From positions 34,519,235-34,583,234 of the forward strand of contig OZ005689.1 in the NCBI GenBank assembly GCA_963930775.1: a stretch of 64,000 nt of DNA. The letters are read 5' to 3'. The notes beneath the pieces were generated by a model. That model was given only the letters and a program-made list of their open reading frames with translations. It made no database searches and had not been told where the DNA came from. Each line of letters begins with the position of its first letter. Position 1 is the stretch's first letter. Below are positions 9,827 to 20,500 of this stretch, in pieces. A program made the position numbers and the translations under genes. The stretch is from Cliona cf. orientalis. Lineage: Eukaryota > Porifera > Demospongiae > Clionaida > Clionaidae.

Positions 9827-11908
9827 ATGTCTCGCTTAATCGAAGGTTCAATAATTCGGAAGCGTCAACTGACAACTGTTCGAGGTGATACATCTGGTAG
9901 GCGTGCTCCAATAAAAATACTGGATGTTCCAAATTGCAAGCAAGGACGGGCTTAGCAGTCCCCCTCTCAGACCTATCTCTGCTATGTATGGCTGCCAAGT
10001 GCGTTCCAGAAAGAACTCCAAAACGTTGGAGCCTGATGTCTACTCTTGTGTCAGACTGCACAGAAGATGAGGATCGTTTACCTGAAGTTCAACTGACAGA
10101 TAAAGGAAGGAACAAATTCTCACAATCTCCTGAAGATTTCAAGAATGTGTATGAAATTATCAGTGATCAGTATCCCAGCATGTTGGACATATCAGATGAG
10201 AAGTAATGCACCAGCTAGGATCATACTCAGATACAAGTGCACTGAAGCAGATGATACTGATTCCATCTATCAAAATGTGTTGTGGTGCTGCCACACTCAT
10301 CTGTAATAGACCATCATTTCCCTTGGTTTACACAAGAGGAACATCTGTTGCGGCAGCATTCATTGCTGAATGTAGACATTGTACCAAAAAATACCATCTG
10401 AGCTACTTTGAACAGGAGATTCGTGACAACAAAGGGCGATTCTATTATAGTCTAGAGGGTGCTACTTACTTTCAAGTCACTTCTCAGACGATATTTGAAG
10501 TTGCCGTGATGGAGGACATCACCAACAACATCTCGACAAGTGCAGCTTCATTTCAATCGAGAGCTAAGGTCTACAACGAGAACTTTTGAAAAGTAGACCA
10601 GGATAGATTGCGTCAGTTGTCAATTTTCGGCTGTAATGCCACAGACAGGGTCTACAACGAGAACTTTCGAAAAGTAGACCAGGATAGATTGCGTCAGTTG
10701 TCAACTTTCGGCCGTAATGCCACAGATAAGGAGCATCCATGGAGACTAACAGAGAAAAGAGCAGAAGATGCTTGGTTTTTGTATTCCCTTGTGTTGTTTT
10801 TTGAGCAAAGAAGCCTGCTGAAAGCTACTAAATTTGCAACAGACAAGGGGGTATCACAAAGATGTGATATAGATAGTTTATGCGGAAACGCTTGGGAACT
10901 TATTTCAAGTTCCAGCAATCCATGGACTTATCACAAATGTGAAGCTATTGATTGTTCTGAAGGTATATAATATTATTGCAGTCATCAAGTTATAGTAGCA
11001 TGTGTCACTGTATCAGCATGCATTATGTATTCATGCTTGGATGTTATAATGCAGGTTGTTGTTCCTTGGATGGTGTGGAGAAATTACATCGAGCTATGTG
11101 CGCAGCACCTAAATCGAGAATTTCCAGTGGTTCTACTCCAGAAACAAGTGTACTTAACATAATACATTGCTGCCCTGAATCACCCATGGTGGGAGGGAAG
11201 CATCTGCAACCATCCAGATTTTGCCATCTTCATAATTCACAGATAGATGAACAGAGAGATCCCAACAGTCTGTAATACCTCCCGAACACAGACACTTTTT
11301 GAGGCAGAGAAATGAAGTGACTTTACCAGAAAATGATGACAGTTCCCTACTTGTTGGATGCAAAAAAGATAGCAATGTTGATCGATTCTATGATTGGATA
11401 GCAGGACTACTTGCACTAGTCAGACCTTATGGAATAATCGTCAACTTTTCAGAAATATTCACATGCGAAAGTCCAACTCAGGCATACATATTCATCTACA
11501 CTACTTTTGGTCGCTCACTCACAGACTTGATATATCTAAAGTATCTTGGTTATGACCGTGCCTGTGACTTGCATCCATTTCTAATGAATCTCAGCAAGCG
11601 GAGATCTATGGGTGCTTGGATACTGCTTGATCATGTGAAGTTCATGGTTGATCTTTGGCATTGTGAGAAACACAAGGAGACTACCTGCATGCCCCCAGGA
11701 AACCCCAATTGCAAGTATCATCCTCGTTTGCCACAATTTAATGAAGTGAACGGCGTGAATACAGTGTGCTGAGCAAGCTTTTAAATGGCTTGGAAAATAC
11801 AAGTTCATTACAAGAGAGATGACCAGACACAGATACTGTTTCTTTGTTTGGAAAATGATTGGAGAGCACAACAAAAGAGTTGAAAGAGATATAAACCTGA
11901 AAAAGTAA
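9827..11908 (+). pseudogene. KDZ-type transposase with cysteine-cluster domain, broken
   Basis: The likely start is ATG 9827 (MSRLIEGSIIRKRQ). At 10206-10589 a frame contains CCGAATLICNRPSFPLVYT then CRHCTKKYHLSYFE, a CxC-type zinc cluster. After an 81-bp tandem duplication the gene continues with RLTEKRAEDAWFLYSLVLFF and a short intron at 10963-11054 (GTATAT...GCAG, phase kept). Downstream are DGVEKLHRAMCAAP, FCHLHN, YDRACDLHPFL, a His/Cys segment HCEKHKETTCMPPGNPNCKYH, and EQAFKWL. YDRACDL and the DG-x-x-K box correspond to conserved boxes of Kyakuja/Dileera/Zisupton (KDZ) transposases, which use an RNase-H-like DDE core. At least four frame breaks are present, including a single-base shift just before EQAFKWL. 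Family assignment is from remembered motifs. Confidence 0.65.
10570..10731. repeat. 81-bp tandem duplication inside the KDZ-type gene
   Basis: The unit beginning TCTACAACGAGAACTTT at 10570 repeats at 10651 with only a handful of substitutions. The period is 81 bp, exactly 27 codons, so the duplication itself keeps frame. The first copy bears a stop where the second reads through (TTTTGA against TTTCGA). Confidence 0.85.
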
Positions 11909-12109
11909 ACATCATGCAGTGACATCATGGTACAAAAATTTTTAATTAATAATGCACTCTGTAGAGTCATGATAATTATTAAACAATGACGGTTATATAA
12001 TATTATAGTACCGGAATTGTTTCAATTCTTAGCACATGCAATATTGTGTATAAGCTAGTATTGAAGATGTTTCTATTAGAGTACAGGTAAGTAGCCCGCC
12101 AAAAAAAAG
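11909..12109. other. 3' flank of KDZ-type gene
   Basis: AT-rich sequence after the transposase stop. No inverted terminal repeat matching the 8.5-kb side was found by eye, so the outer ends of this element remain unknown. Confidence 0.35.
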
Positions 12110-12385
12110 TTACAAAATAATATGGTGCCAGCTCGGACAAACGCTGGAGACTAACCCTGCCATACAAACCTTGCAGACTAACCCTCATACTGACCCTGAA
12201 GACCGTAGTAACCCTGCCATACAAACCTTGCAGACTCTGGAGACGAACCTTGCCATACAGACCTTTCAGGCTAAACCTATCTGATTCATACAGACCCTGG
12301 AGACTAACCCTGCCATATGGACCCTGGAGACTAACCCTGCTAACCATTTATACCCAGAACCCAAGTCCCTGACCCTCAATGTACA
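12110..12385. repeat. minisatellite of about 27 bp
   Basis: Units built on GGAGACTAACCCTGCCATA repeat about eight to nine times with drift. The minus strand is open and gives a nine-residue repeat (RVSLQGLYG) because 27 is a multiple of three; I take this as a by-product. The array ends in CTAACCATTTATACCCAGAA. The same end plus a single unit appears at 39610-39690, so the array belongs to a dispersed family. Confidence 0.8.
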
Positions 12386-12509
12386 GTTCTACTATTCTAA
12401 TTGATTACGGTGGCTGGCATAGATCTACTATAATAACTAGAGCTCAATAGAGCACATACCCCGCGCGCTGCATTTTGCTGTACATGTATTATCAACTTTT
12501 GTATGCAGA

Positions 12510-13045
12510 GATGGAGTGCTCAACTTATGGTTTTGACGACCATTTCTCATCAAACTTGTGATTAAATGACCACATAGGCTCCAACTGTCCCTGAATCTCC
12601 GGGACAGTCCCGGATTTTTAGCAATTGTCCCGCGTCCCGGAAGGCTCTTCTATAATTGTATTATTGGTCCCGGAAGAGTTCCAGACACTAGCATAAACAC
12701 TGTAGTAATAGTACAACTAATCACTTATTGGTGGTAAAATGAACAAGCTGCTTGTGGTAGTGCCTTACAAACTTTGGTTTTTGCAGTAGCAACACTGCAA
12801 GAGCTCTACTAGGCTTGCAAATTCATGCTCTAGAAAGTATCTTCTGGGCATTGTGGTCATCAAATTCAATCATATTGGGTGTGGTGTGGGTGGAGTTTTA
12901 ATTAATGATGGCCACATCTAGTGGGTGTGGTCTATGTCCCTGGAGCTGTTCAGGAAAAGTTGGAGCCTATGTGACCATTTCCAGCCGCCCGCCCATATCA
13001 TTATAATATTTGGACTCGGGGGATGAGAAACTGATTTGGAGTGGC
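12510..13045. repeat. interspersed repeat family H, copy 1 (interrupted)
   Basis: CAACTTATGG...GACGACCATTTC...AAACTTGTGATTAAATGACCA resumes after 12971 as TGACCATTTCCAGCCGCCCG...GGGGGATGAGAAAC...TTTGGAGTGGC. The same string runs uninterrupted on the opposite strand at 55581-55709. The break is the insertion of the family G element. Confidence 0.8.
12573..12971. mobile_element. MITE family G, copy 1 (399 bp, 6-bp target TGACCA)
   Basis: The ends are CATAGGCTCCAACT and its complement. TGACCA directly flanks both sides (12567-12572 and 12972-12977). Inside there is a cluster of CCGGGAC words, shared with the family G copy at 53356-53670, which has the same CATAG tip. The host repeat without it exists at 55.6 kb. 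Confidence 0.85.
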
Positions 13046-13234
13046 ATTTGAAGCTGTTGACTACCTTTGACTATTAGCAAAAATTTTTAATTGTTTAATT
13101 TCAATGAATCAATGGAGAAAATGAGTAATGTTACAGAATTTATTGAGATTAAAAAAGTCAATGGATCAAGGCCCAAATCAGGAATAAAGTAAGTACTACA
13201 ACTAATTTTGTTCAGTTTATCAGTTATGATTGTA

Positions 13235-14317
13235 TCAACGTGATATTTCAGCAATGGTCATATTGTTGTTGTAAACAACAGTGAATGGAGGAGCACTTAG
13301 GAGTGAAAGGTCAGTGATTTCATTAAGTGGCAGCTCTGCAATTGAAGCTAGTGTGCTGTCGCTAGCAGAGAGTTTAATTTGAAATCCTCCAGAGAACAGT
13401 GTCAGTAAAGCTGACACTCGCAAGTTGCAGGTCTTAAGTAGAACTGTGGTAGGACAGTGTGTGCACCTCCCAAATTCTTGGTTTTCGGTTATGGGTTCAA
13501 TATATCCTGTATTACACGAGATGCACATAAGACCAGAGCTGAAATTAGACACTGCTATGACTTTCGCATTTGGTAGGCTTTTTGTACGCTTGATTGATTG
13601 GACTAGTGAGACAACATTTTCGAGATTATCAATTTCTTTCACATGGACATTTTGCTGGGGTGTGAATAAAGTGACTCTGTCATTGAACGTTTTCACCATA
13701 AGGTTGCTCAACTCGTATGATTTAGATAAAGTGACAGTGTTGACGAATTCCTGCCAAGGTGCTACTTCAACAGTTGTAGTGTCATCTGCTACAAGAACAT
13801 GCTGAACTTGGCGACCATCGTCCAGTTTTGAAGTATCGCCAATCTCTAGTACTTTAGCTTTGATCGTCACTCTTTGGAAAGGCAACTGGACCTCAAGTTC
13901 TTTGAGAGCTATTTCCTTTGACACGTTAGTATCTTGAAGCTCCACTGATTTGGCCTGAATTTCGAATTTTTTGGGAGATTTGTTAATTTCAGTTTGATCA
14001 TTGACAATTAGCTCCAGGCCATCTCCACTCCTTGCCTTTTTCACTGAGCAATTGGACAGGACAACAGGTTTCCCTTCTTTCGTGATTTCTGCTATTTTAT
14101 CTTGATTCTTTTGCTGGAATCCAACAAATCTTATCCTTTTCCTGCCGTCTGACATGTACCCATCGAAGCACTTCTTAGCATTCTGCTTCATCGGCGAAAA
14201 CGAAGTTACCATTCCATGAACTGTCGCTCTGCTTTCCGTTTGCGTTATGGAGGACAAGTCCTCGAATTCAACTTGTGAGCTAGTGCGCTTTCTAGGACTT
14301 GACACAAAAGACGCCAT
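13235..14317 (-). CDS. RPA-like OB-fold protein with zinc ribbon, intact
   Basis: An unbroken frame of 365 codons begins at 14332. I prefer the second ATG at 14317, whose context AAAATGG fits Kozak better, giving about 360 residues (MASFVSSPRKRTSS). Counting from the longer start, residues about 34-115 (ATVHGMVTSFSP...FDGYMSDGRKRIRFVGF) look like one OB fold and 155-225 like a second. Cys270, Cys273, Cys290 and Cys293 form a CxxC...CxxC zinc ribbon like that of the large RPA subunit C domain. This suggests single-stranded DNA binding in the nucleus. It is much shorter than RPA1 and may be a transposon-borne or domesticated relative. It is the only long unbroken gene among decayed neighbours and has no visible intron. 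Confidence 0.7.
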   Translation of the reverse strand: MASFVSSPRKRTSSQVEFEDLSSITQTESRATVHGMVTSFSPMKQNAKKCFDGYMSDGRKRIRFVGFQQKNQDKIAEITKEGKPVVLSNCSVKKARSGDGLELIVNDQTEINKSPKKFEIQAKSVELQDTNVSKEIALKELEVQLPFQRVTIKAKVLEIGDTSKLDDGRQVQHVLVADDTTTVEVAPWQEFVNTVTLSKSYELSNLMVKTFNDRVTLFTPQQNVHVKEIDNLENVVSLVQSIKRTKSLPNAKVIAVSNFSSGLMCISCNTGYIEPITENQEFGRCTHCPTTVLLKTCNLRVSALLTLFSGGFQIKLSASDSTLASIAELPLNEITDLSLLSAPPFTVVYNNNMTIAEISR

Positions 14318-14545
14318 TTTACAGCTACACACAGCACGAGGCCAGGGTGTATTAAGCTAAGTGCATGCGCATTGTACGACCAATGAGAAAAAAGGATTAC
14401 ATCATTAACTTAATTCTTTTCTCTCATTGGTCGATTTGAAATTTTGCATGCAGCTGCGTAGTTTAGTTGGATTTTGCATGCAGACCGTGTGTTACTTTAA
14501 TAAAGCTAAAGGGCCATCATTCTTTAAGTTAATGGTAAGCTAGCC
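14318..14545. promoter_or_regulatory. divergent promoter with inverted CCAAT boxes
   Basis: Between the minus-strand OB-fold gene and the plus-strand coiled-coil ORF lies a 12-bp perfect inverted repeat, CGACCAATGAGA at 14377-14388 and TCTCATTGGTCG at 14422-14433. Each arm holds a CCAAT box, one pointing each way. This is the expected architecture of a small bidirectional promoter; function is inferred. Confidence 0.5.
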
Positions 14546-14944
14546 ATGCAGAGTGAGGAAGAATTGGAGTTGAAGAAAAAGATAAGGAGCTTGAAAAAAG
14601 GGAAAACGAAATCAGAGAAAGAGAAGGATATTGAAAGAGCTAAGAAGGAAGTAGAAGATGAGCTGAGGCAGGCAAAAGAGGGTAGAAGTTCTGAGATAAA
14701 TAGGAGTGGTGATCATGATAGGCGACAATATGATTTGGAAACACAGATTGTATGTCTGAAGAGGCGATTGGATGATTTTGAAGACAAGGAGGATAGGCTG
14801 CTTCAGCGCAAACGAGCAAGACAAAAGCAGAGAAAGAGGAGGATGGAATCAGATATACGGCAACGTGTCAGGATAGAAGAGAGGGAGAGGGAGAGAGTAA
14901 GGAAGGAAATTATTAGAGAACGGAGATTCAGAAGAAATAAGTAG
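14546..14944 (+). CDS. 132-aa highly charged coiled-coil protein
   Basis: The intact frame starts MQSEEELELKKKIRSL and is almost entirely Lys, Arg, Glu and Asp, with Leu/Ile spaced as in a long coiled coil, broken by an RSGDHDRRQYDLETQ segment near residue 55. The C-terminus is very basic (RKRARQKQRKRR near residues 88-99), suggesting a nuclear location. No family is recognised. Composition alone can mimic a gene, but the divergent arrangement with the OB-fold gene adds some support. Confidence 0.45.
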   Translation: MQSEEELELKKKIRSLKKGKTKSEKEKDIERAKKEVEDELRQAKEGRSSEINRSGDHDRRQYDLETQIVCLKRRLDDFEDKEDRLLQRKRARQKQRKRRMESDIRQRVRIEERERERVRKEIIRERRFRRNK

Positions 14945-15685
14945 ACCGAGTATGCCGGCGCTATGGCCAGATGACAAATCAACTTTAATACTAAAGAACT
15001 TGTGTATAATAATTATTATCAAGAACAATCTTATGATAATTTGGTTTGGTTATGTACTTCATAATAATTATTTATTATTGGTATGCAGTAGTCAAGTGTT
15101 AATTAGTACTTGCATTGTACACAATCATCAAAATCAATAATTATTATTACAAGATTGTGTATATTATAAATTAACTAGCTATGAATGTCGATGACATGTT
15201 CAATTTAATCTTCAGAAAAACCCTCTCAGACTTCACATGTAACTTGAAGCACATCTAAGTGTAATGTTGACGCCATACACAAGGTATGCATTCCTATTAA
15301 TTTTGCATGCTTGTCATCATAGATGGTCTTGATCTTCACCCATATGGCACCTGCAGTGGTAAAAAAATTAATGATAAAGAAGTGATGGTAAAATTAATAG
15401 AAGTTGGTAATAACTATGAAAAATTTTAATGAGTAAGGATACAATCTTCGCCAAGGACTTGACTTCACTCAGGACAAAACTCAGGATCAATACTATGCAT
15501 CGATAGTGATTGTCCTACTCCACCTAGGTTTGCCTGAGACTTGAGCATAGACAGCTTAGTCCAATCCCAGCTCAAAGGACTATACTTCACTCAGGTCTTA
15601 AAGATCTTCTATCCTTCAACTAGGTTCAAGTTTTGCCTGAGACTTGACTCAGGTCTTCACAAGTCTAGGCCTTCATCGATATTCT
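14945..15685. other. no gene; degenerate CTCAGG/GACTT repeats
   Basis: AT-rich to 15430. From about 15440 to 15715 the words TTTGCCTGAGACTTGA, ACTTCACTCAGG and ACCTAGG recur irregularly, an old degenerate tandem repeat. It borders the 3' end of the first Helentron and may belong to it. Confidence 0.4.
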
Positions 15686-15941
15686 TCACCTAGTACTGAC
15701 TTCACCTGAGATTTTGTTCACCTTGGGCTTGGTCTTTAGTGGACTGGTTGATATTATACTTGCTGAGACGATGTTAGTAGCTTGGTTGGATTCAGAGTAT
15801 TCAAGTAACTGTTCTATTGCCATCATTCTGCATGCAGGGTCTTCCATTTCAGGTTGGTTTAAAGATGTAAAGGCAGGTCTGTTATAAATACTATGATAGT
15901 GTGTGGTTGCATGTTCAAAGCAGAAATTGCCATGGAGATTA

Positions 15942-16624
15942 CACCAAAAGGGACAAGCATGTTGCATCATGATCGGAATAATAAGTATCGATTACATCCA
16001 CATAATATGCATCTTGACCAACATCATTACAGTAGATATGATCTAATAATGATCCTGAGTCAGTGGTGGGTGCTTGAACAACCTGGGAGAATCCTTTAGA
16101 TGACATAAACTGGAGTAGTCCTGATGAGGCCAATGTTGTAAGCAGGTCATCATTGAAATCACCAAGAATGATGGTGGGCACTATTTGAGGAAGGTTTGAA
16201 ATAAACTCTTCCATGAGTGACAAGAACCTTCCATCAGTGACAAGAATGTGGTTATTGGCTGTTGTGGACGCCTGTAGACAGTGATGATACACATTCTGCA
16301 TCCGGAATGGGTAGAAATTGCTGTGATGCCGACTAGTTCAAGTTGAGATGGTCTTTGATTGCTAATCCTGACAGGTTGCAGTGAACTGGGACATACCATC
16401 ATTATCCCACCCTTGGTTAAATACTAGTCTGCACACGATCCAATCTGAAAACCATACACACTTCTTGCATAGGAAGTTTATTATCTTCAAGTTGCTGCTG
16501 AGGCCAGAGGAAGGTTTCAGTGAAACACATAACATTAACATGTTTCATAACTTCATCTCTGATGATGTCTTCATGCTTAGCCAAATATGAGTGCACGTTC
16601 ACATGGGCAATTTTAATCCAGCTA
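15942..16624 (-). pseudogene. Helentron EEP endonuclease domain, copy 1
   Basis: Frames contain VNVHSYLAKHEDIIRDE, MCFTETFL, IILGDFNDDLL and YYSDHDATCLSLL. These are the metal-binding Asn/Glu box, the GDFN box and the SDH box of AP-endonuclease-like (EEP) nucleases, here fused behind the helicase as in Helentrons. At least two frame changes split it. In intact elements the domain is thought to assist insertion. About 90 further codons to 15686 stay open but carry no known motif. Confidence 0.75.
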
Positions 16625-18093
16625 TCTCTCACTGGGAGGTTTTGAGTGGACAACCTTTTCATTTCACTTTCAACATCAAAATTAACCCTTATGTTGGCAA
16701 GCTTGAAGTTTTTGATGTATAGGCCTTCGAGTGTCTTCACACAGCTGAAAGCAACATACGCCTGGCCTGCATCAAATGCTTTGTCTGCCATATCAATCAC
16801 AATCTGATCCATTGTCAGCCCTTGTACTTTGTGGATGGTAGTTGCCCAGGCTAGCACGAGAGGGAATTGTCTTCTACTTACTTCAGCAGCTTTGTTTTTG
16901 CCGATGTAGAATACTGCCGCATGTCGGCTGATTGGTATAGCTTCTGGATGTTGGCTATGATACTGGCTTTGTGCAATTGCCTTGGTACCGACTCGAGAAT
17001 GATCAAATTTGACAAGCACCAAGGTCACTTCACTACCAGTTTTGATGATGGCTTGAACTGTTCTTCTTGCCCCATTGACTAATCCATCTGAGACATCAAC
17101 GTTGACAGTCAGCATTACTTTGGCACCAACAGCAAGATGCAGTTCACCGACCAGTCCACCTGTTTTAGCTTTGCTTTCTGGCATACTCAAGTTAAGCAGT
17201 TAGGTATGCTTGTCCTTGTCTTTGTCGATAGATTTGATGACCTCGTGTTCTCTTTCTGGAGCAAATTCTTGAAGCTTCAACTTGTTTTGTTCATCCACAT
17301 GACGATTGCGAGGGTAGGCATGCAGTGCATTATGAGGGTAGTTTGGGTGATCATCTGCAATGGCTCTTGATTCTAGTACCTTGATGTCCTCGTCAGTGCA
17401 GGTGGCAGTGCGTACTCGACACAAAAGTTGGGCAAACTGGCTATCTCCTCTTTGTCTCATGATCTCATCCAGTTCAATCATCTTGAATTCATCTAACCAG
17501 AGAGAGCCAGATTTGTGTAGTCGAGCATAGGCATCACCAACCTGAGCAAAAACATGTGGCTGTGCTACGGGTCGTAGTTGGTAAAGGTCACCAACAGCCA
17601 GTATGCTAATATCTCCAAAGGTTGTATCATCACCTTTCCCCTTTAGCTGCTGGAGACGCTTATGGATCTGAAGTAGCATGTTGTATCCTACCATAGAGAT
17701 TTCATCAATGATGAGCAGTTGCAGATTGGACAAATTCGTTTTCAGAGTGTTTAGTTTGTCCTGTGTGAGGGGCTGGGTGGTGAAATTAGATGTACCAAGT
17801 AGGAGTGCAGAGTGCAGTGTCATTCCCTGGATGTTGAAAGCTGCAACTCCTGTGGGTGCTGTGAGTAATACTGTAACATCCTCAGGTTCCACTTGCCCGG
17901 AGAGGCGCAATAGCTTAACAGTGTCTCTGTGTATAAGAAAGATGACGTAGCTTTTTCCTACTCCACCAGGACCACTGAGAAAGACTCTGTATGGTTTGAT
18001 ATTTTCTCCTTTTTTCATTGCAATAAGTGTGTCCTTACACCACCTCCTGTGAAAGTTCACAGCTTGCCTCTGTTTGGTGTTTAGTCCTCTCAT
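16625..18093 (-). pseudogene. Helentron PIF1-like helicase, copy 1
   Basis: The first part (297 codons) has Walker A GPGGVGKS at residues 41-48, TAPTGVAAFNIQG, Walker B LLIIDEISMVG (D130, E131) and GDLYQLRP at 168-175. The second part, in another frame, has LHLAVGAKVMLTVNVDVSDG and ATTIHKVQGLTMDQIV. It drives strand unwinding in rolling-circle transposition. The motif VI sequence reads AFSCVK where copy 2 reads AFSRVK, so the arginine finger is lost. One frame break lies near 17195. Confidence 0.85.
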
Positions 18094-18097
18094 GAGC

Positions 18098-18722
18098 TCA
18101 AGGTGGAATCAGTTCCCTGTTGGTCTCCAAATCAAACCTCTGGAACAATGGGGCTGACTGCTGTTGGAAAAGTGCTGCATTGGCATCTAAGTCCTCTTGT
18201 TCAATGTGTCTCATTTCTTCAGCTCCCTCTGCTTCAGCTTGTGCTTGCTGTTCTGCTGCACCTGGAGCTACCTGGTCCCATCCATGCTGAGGTGGTCCAT
18301 GTTCAGTCAAATCATCTATGGCGTCATCAATCTCAGTGGCATTCTGTGTATACTTCTGCTCATTCTCCAGGATGTCATCAATTCTGTCCTCATAATGACT
18401 GCGAAAGTCCATGTATCCACCCAGCAGGTCTGAGCTCTCATCTCTCCATGGAAGATACAGCATTATTTTGGACCTGTACACTTTGCTCGGCTCTTTCCTG
18501 ATTAAATCGATGGAAACGGATGATGGCTTCTCTTTTACATTTGTACATGCGCCCAAGATTACCCTGGAGTTTGATACTCTCACATCTACCACTTTTTCCA
18601 TCCTCGGCTGTTGGCAATGCATCGATGGTCTCATCTTCTGTGAGTTTTTGTCCACAGCGAGTGGTGTAGTTGGCAGCAAACTCTGCAAGACACATGATTG
18701 AGCTGATGCGGTCTTGCAGCAT
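18098..18722 (-). pseudogene. Helentron Rep-helicase linker, copy 1
   Basis: This region contains KVYRSKIMLYLPWRDESSDL, then an acidic/Gln-rich stretch (EQQAQAEAEGAEEMRHIEQED). It corresponds to 48356-48955 of copy 2. LYLPWRDE is typical of the segment before the helicase in animal Helitrons. One frame change occurs in the first third. Confidence 0.75.
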
Positions 18723-18763
18723 ATCTATCTATCAAGCTCGTCTGATAGACGTCCTCTGAGTCT

Positions 18764-19450
18764 TCATCCATGCCTTGAATCTGGTTTATTGGCTTTAATA
18801 GGGACACTGTCTTCCTTGGCAGCTGTATACATAACTTTCCTGCTCAGTTGTTTTAGTGGCAATGACAGAATTCTGTAGACTGCTTCTTGAGCACTGACTT
18901 CACGATGGTTGAGGAAGACTGATCCAAGACGCCTCAGCTGGGTTCTGATATCTTCACTACCACACTCTTTGGACACTTGCTTCAGTAGTTCTCCCATTGA
19001 GCGCTCATTCTTGAGCATGTATCATAGGCGTAGGAACCATGGGGGCTCCGGGGGCTGGTGCCCCCCTATGTTTTCTGATAGTTACATGGCTAGACTCAAT
19101 TTTATACACACTGATCATACTGCCCTTGCCTATACGGATCTGTAGAGCCCCGCTTTACCAAATCATCTTCCTACGCCCCTGTGTATGCAGCTATGTACAT
19201 CACACATGCGTATGGATCTAGGATGTACTGCAAGTCCATGTTGGCTTTCCATACTCTGATTATAGGAGTTGATCCAAGACTCTGATGGCTTTCTCTGCAT
19301 GACAACACTGTTTCCTGTGGAGCAGATCTTCAGTCTGCACAGGTACATGTCAGATGTTACCCCTGGGCTATGGAGGAGTTGATCCATGCTGATATCTTGA
19401 GGAGTGTCCTTATTATCCAGAAATTTCCGCACAGCAGCTAGGGCTTTCAC
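18764..19450 (-). pseudogene. Helentron Rep second half, copy 1, split by a MITE
   Basis: Before the insertion are ISMDQLLHS and MQRKPSESWINSYN; after it come ERSMGELLKQVSKEC and FLNHREVSAQEAVYRILSLP. In copy 2 the same place reads CVMYIAAYMLE, in which the two Tyr of YIAAY are the likely catalytic pair of the HUH nickase. In this copy the MITE at 19023-19181 sits right after that pair. Losses between PSESW and the YIAAY region also shorten it. Confidence 0.75.
19023..19181. mobile_element. MITE family K, copy 1 (159 bp, target TGTAT)
   Basis: The tips are CATAGGCGTAGGAA and the complement of CAGGGGCGTAGGAA. TGTAT flanks both sides (19018-19022 and 19182-19186), a 5-bp target duplication. 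The uninterrupted site is seen in Helentron copy 2 near 48000. The CAG..CTG-like tip with 5-bp duplication fits the hAT5 kind. Confidence 0.85.
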
Positions 19451-19462
19451 TGCCTGCTCAGC

Positions 19463-20500
19463 TTATTCTTCTGGGTATGTGGCAGCAGTGGACTGGCGAG
19501 CAATCACTGTTTCTGGGCTTGGTGGACGAGGATAGTGAAATCGACACTTGCCATGTCTCCTGTATGTGGCTGAGTGGCGGTGCTTCTGTACTTTGGTGAC
19601 CAGCTGAGACAACTCTTCGTCATCTGGGATGTTGCATTTCACATACTGGTCAATGAAGCTGCACACCTGCTCATCAGTGTTGACATTCAACTTGGGTGCG
19701 TCCTTGATCCAGAGGATGGTGTGTGCATGAGGGGATCCCCTTGCTTGAAACTCGATTCTGATGGCATAGTCAACTAGCTCACCAAGGGGATGAGCTGTGC
19801 TTTTCAGGAAAATCTGAAAGAAGCAATTTAGACGATACTGGAAGTGTCTGGCTGCAGTGACTGGATTCTGTCTCAACCACTTGCTTTTGTGTTCAAATGA
19901 CATCATATTGACATCATCATCAGTCAGTATGGTGCCATACTGTCTGGCTATTGTCTGGATGACGTCTGGCCACTGTATGTCTGCTGCTGAAAGAATGAGG
20001 AACCATGTTGGAATTCCCAGCTGCCTGATCATCCCTAGCACATCATACATGACTCTCTGGAAGTAGGCTGGTGAACCCCTTACATTCTTCAAGAAATGAT
20101 AAGCACAATCCTTTTGAATCATGTCAGATATGACCTGTTGATTCCTGATAGCTCCTGCAGTGAGTACCTGTCCTCTATGCAATCTGCCTCGAGTTTGCCT
20201 CATTGCAATACTGGCATCATCGGCAACTTGTTTGCTTTCAACAGCATACTGTGCTGTCAGCAAGTACTCTACATCCCTTGCGAATCTTCTGTCAGCATCA
20301 AGCAATCGCTTAGTTTTTCTTTCTGCAATGAGTCCATACCTTCCACTTGGATATTTGGTAGGATTGCACATTTCCTCGAAGTGCTTGTCAGTGAGAATAC
20401 CAATCAGCTTTTGGCCTTCACTGGGAGCAACAGTAAGTACATTGTCTGTTGTTGCATCGAGTGTGTTTCTGCAGGAAGCTGTCATAAGGTAGTCCTCTGA
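19463..20500 (-). pseudogene. Helentron Rep (HUH nickase) first half, copy 1
   Basis: A 384-codon frame holds the Helitron_like_N region: KHFEEMCNPTKYPSGRYGLI, then YHFLKNVRGSPAYFQRVMYD, then IEFQARGSPHAHTILWI, where HAH at residues 297-299 is the HUH metal motif. The Rep protein nicks and joins DNA strands. The first 50 or so codons belong to the shifted tail of the OTU region. The frame is otherwise unbroken to 19463. Confidence 0.85.

Noticed and set aside
12003-12347. 114-codon minus-strand frame with RVSLQGLYG repeats
   Set aside because: Generated by the 27-bp minisatellite.
13425-13805. 126-codon plus-strand frame
   Set aside because: Antisense shadow of the intact OB-fold gene.
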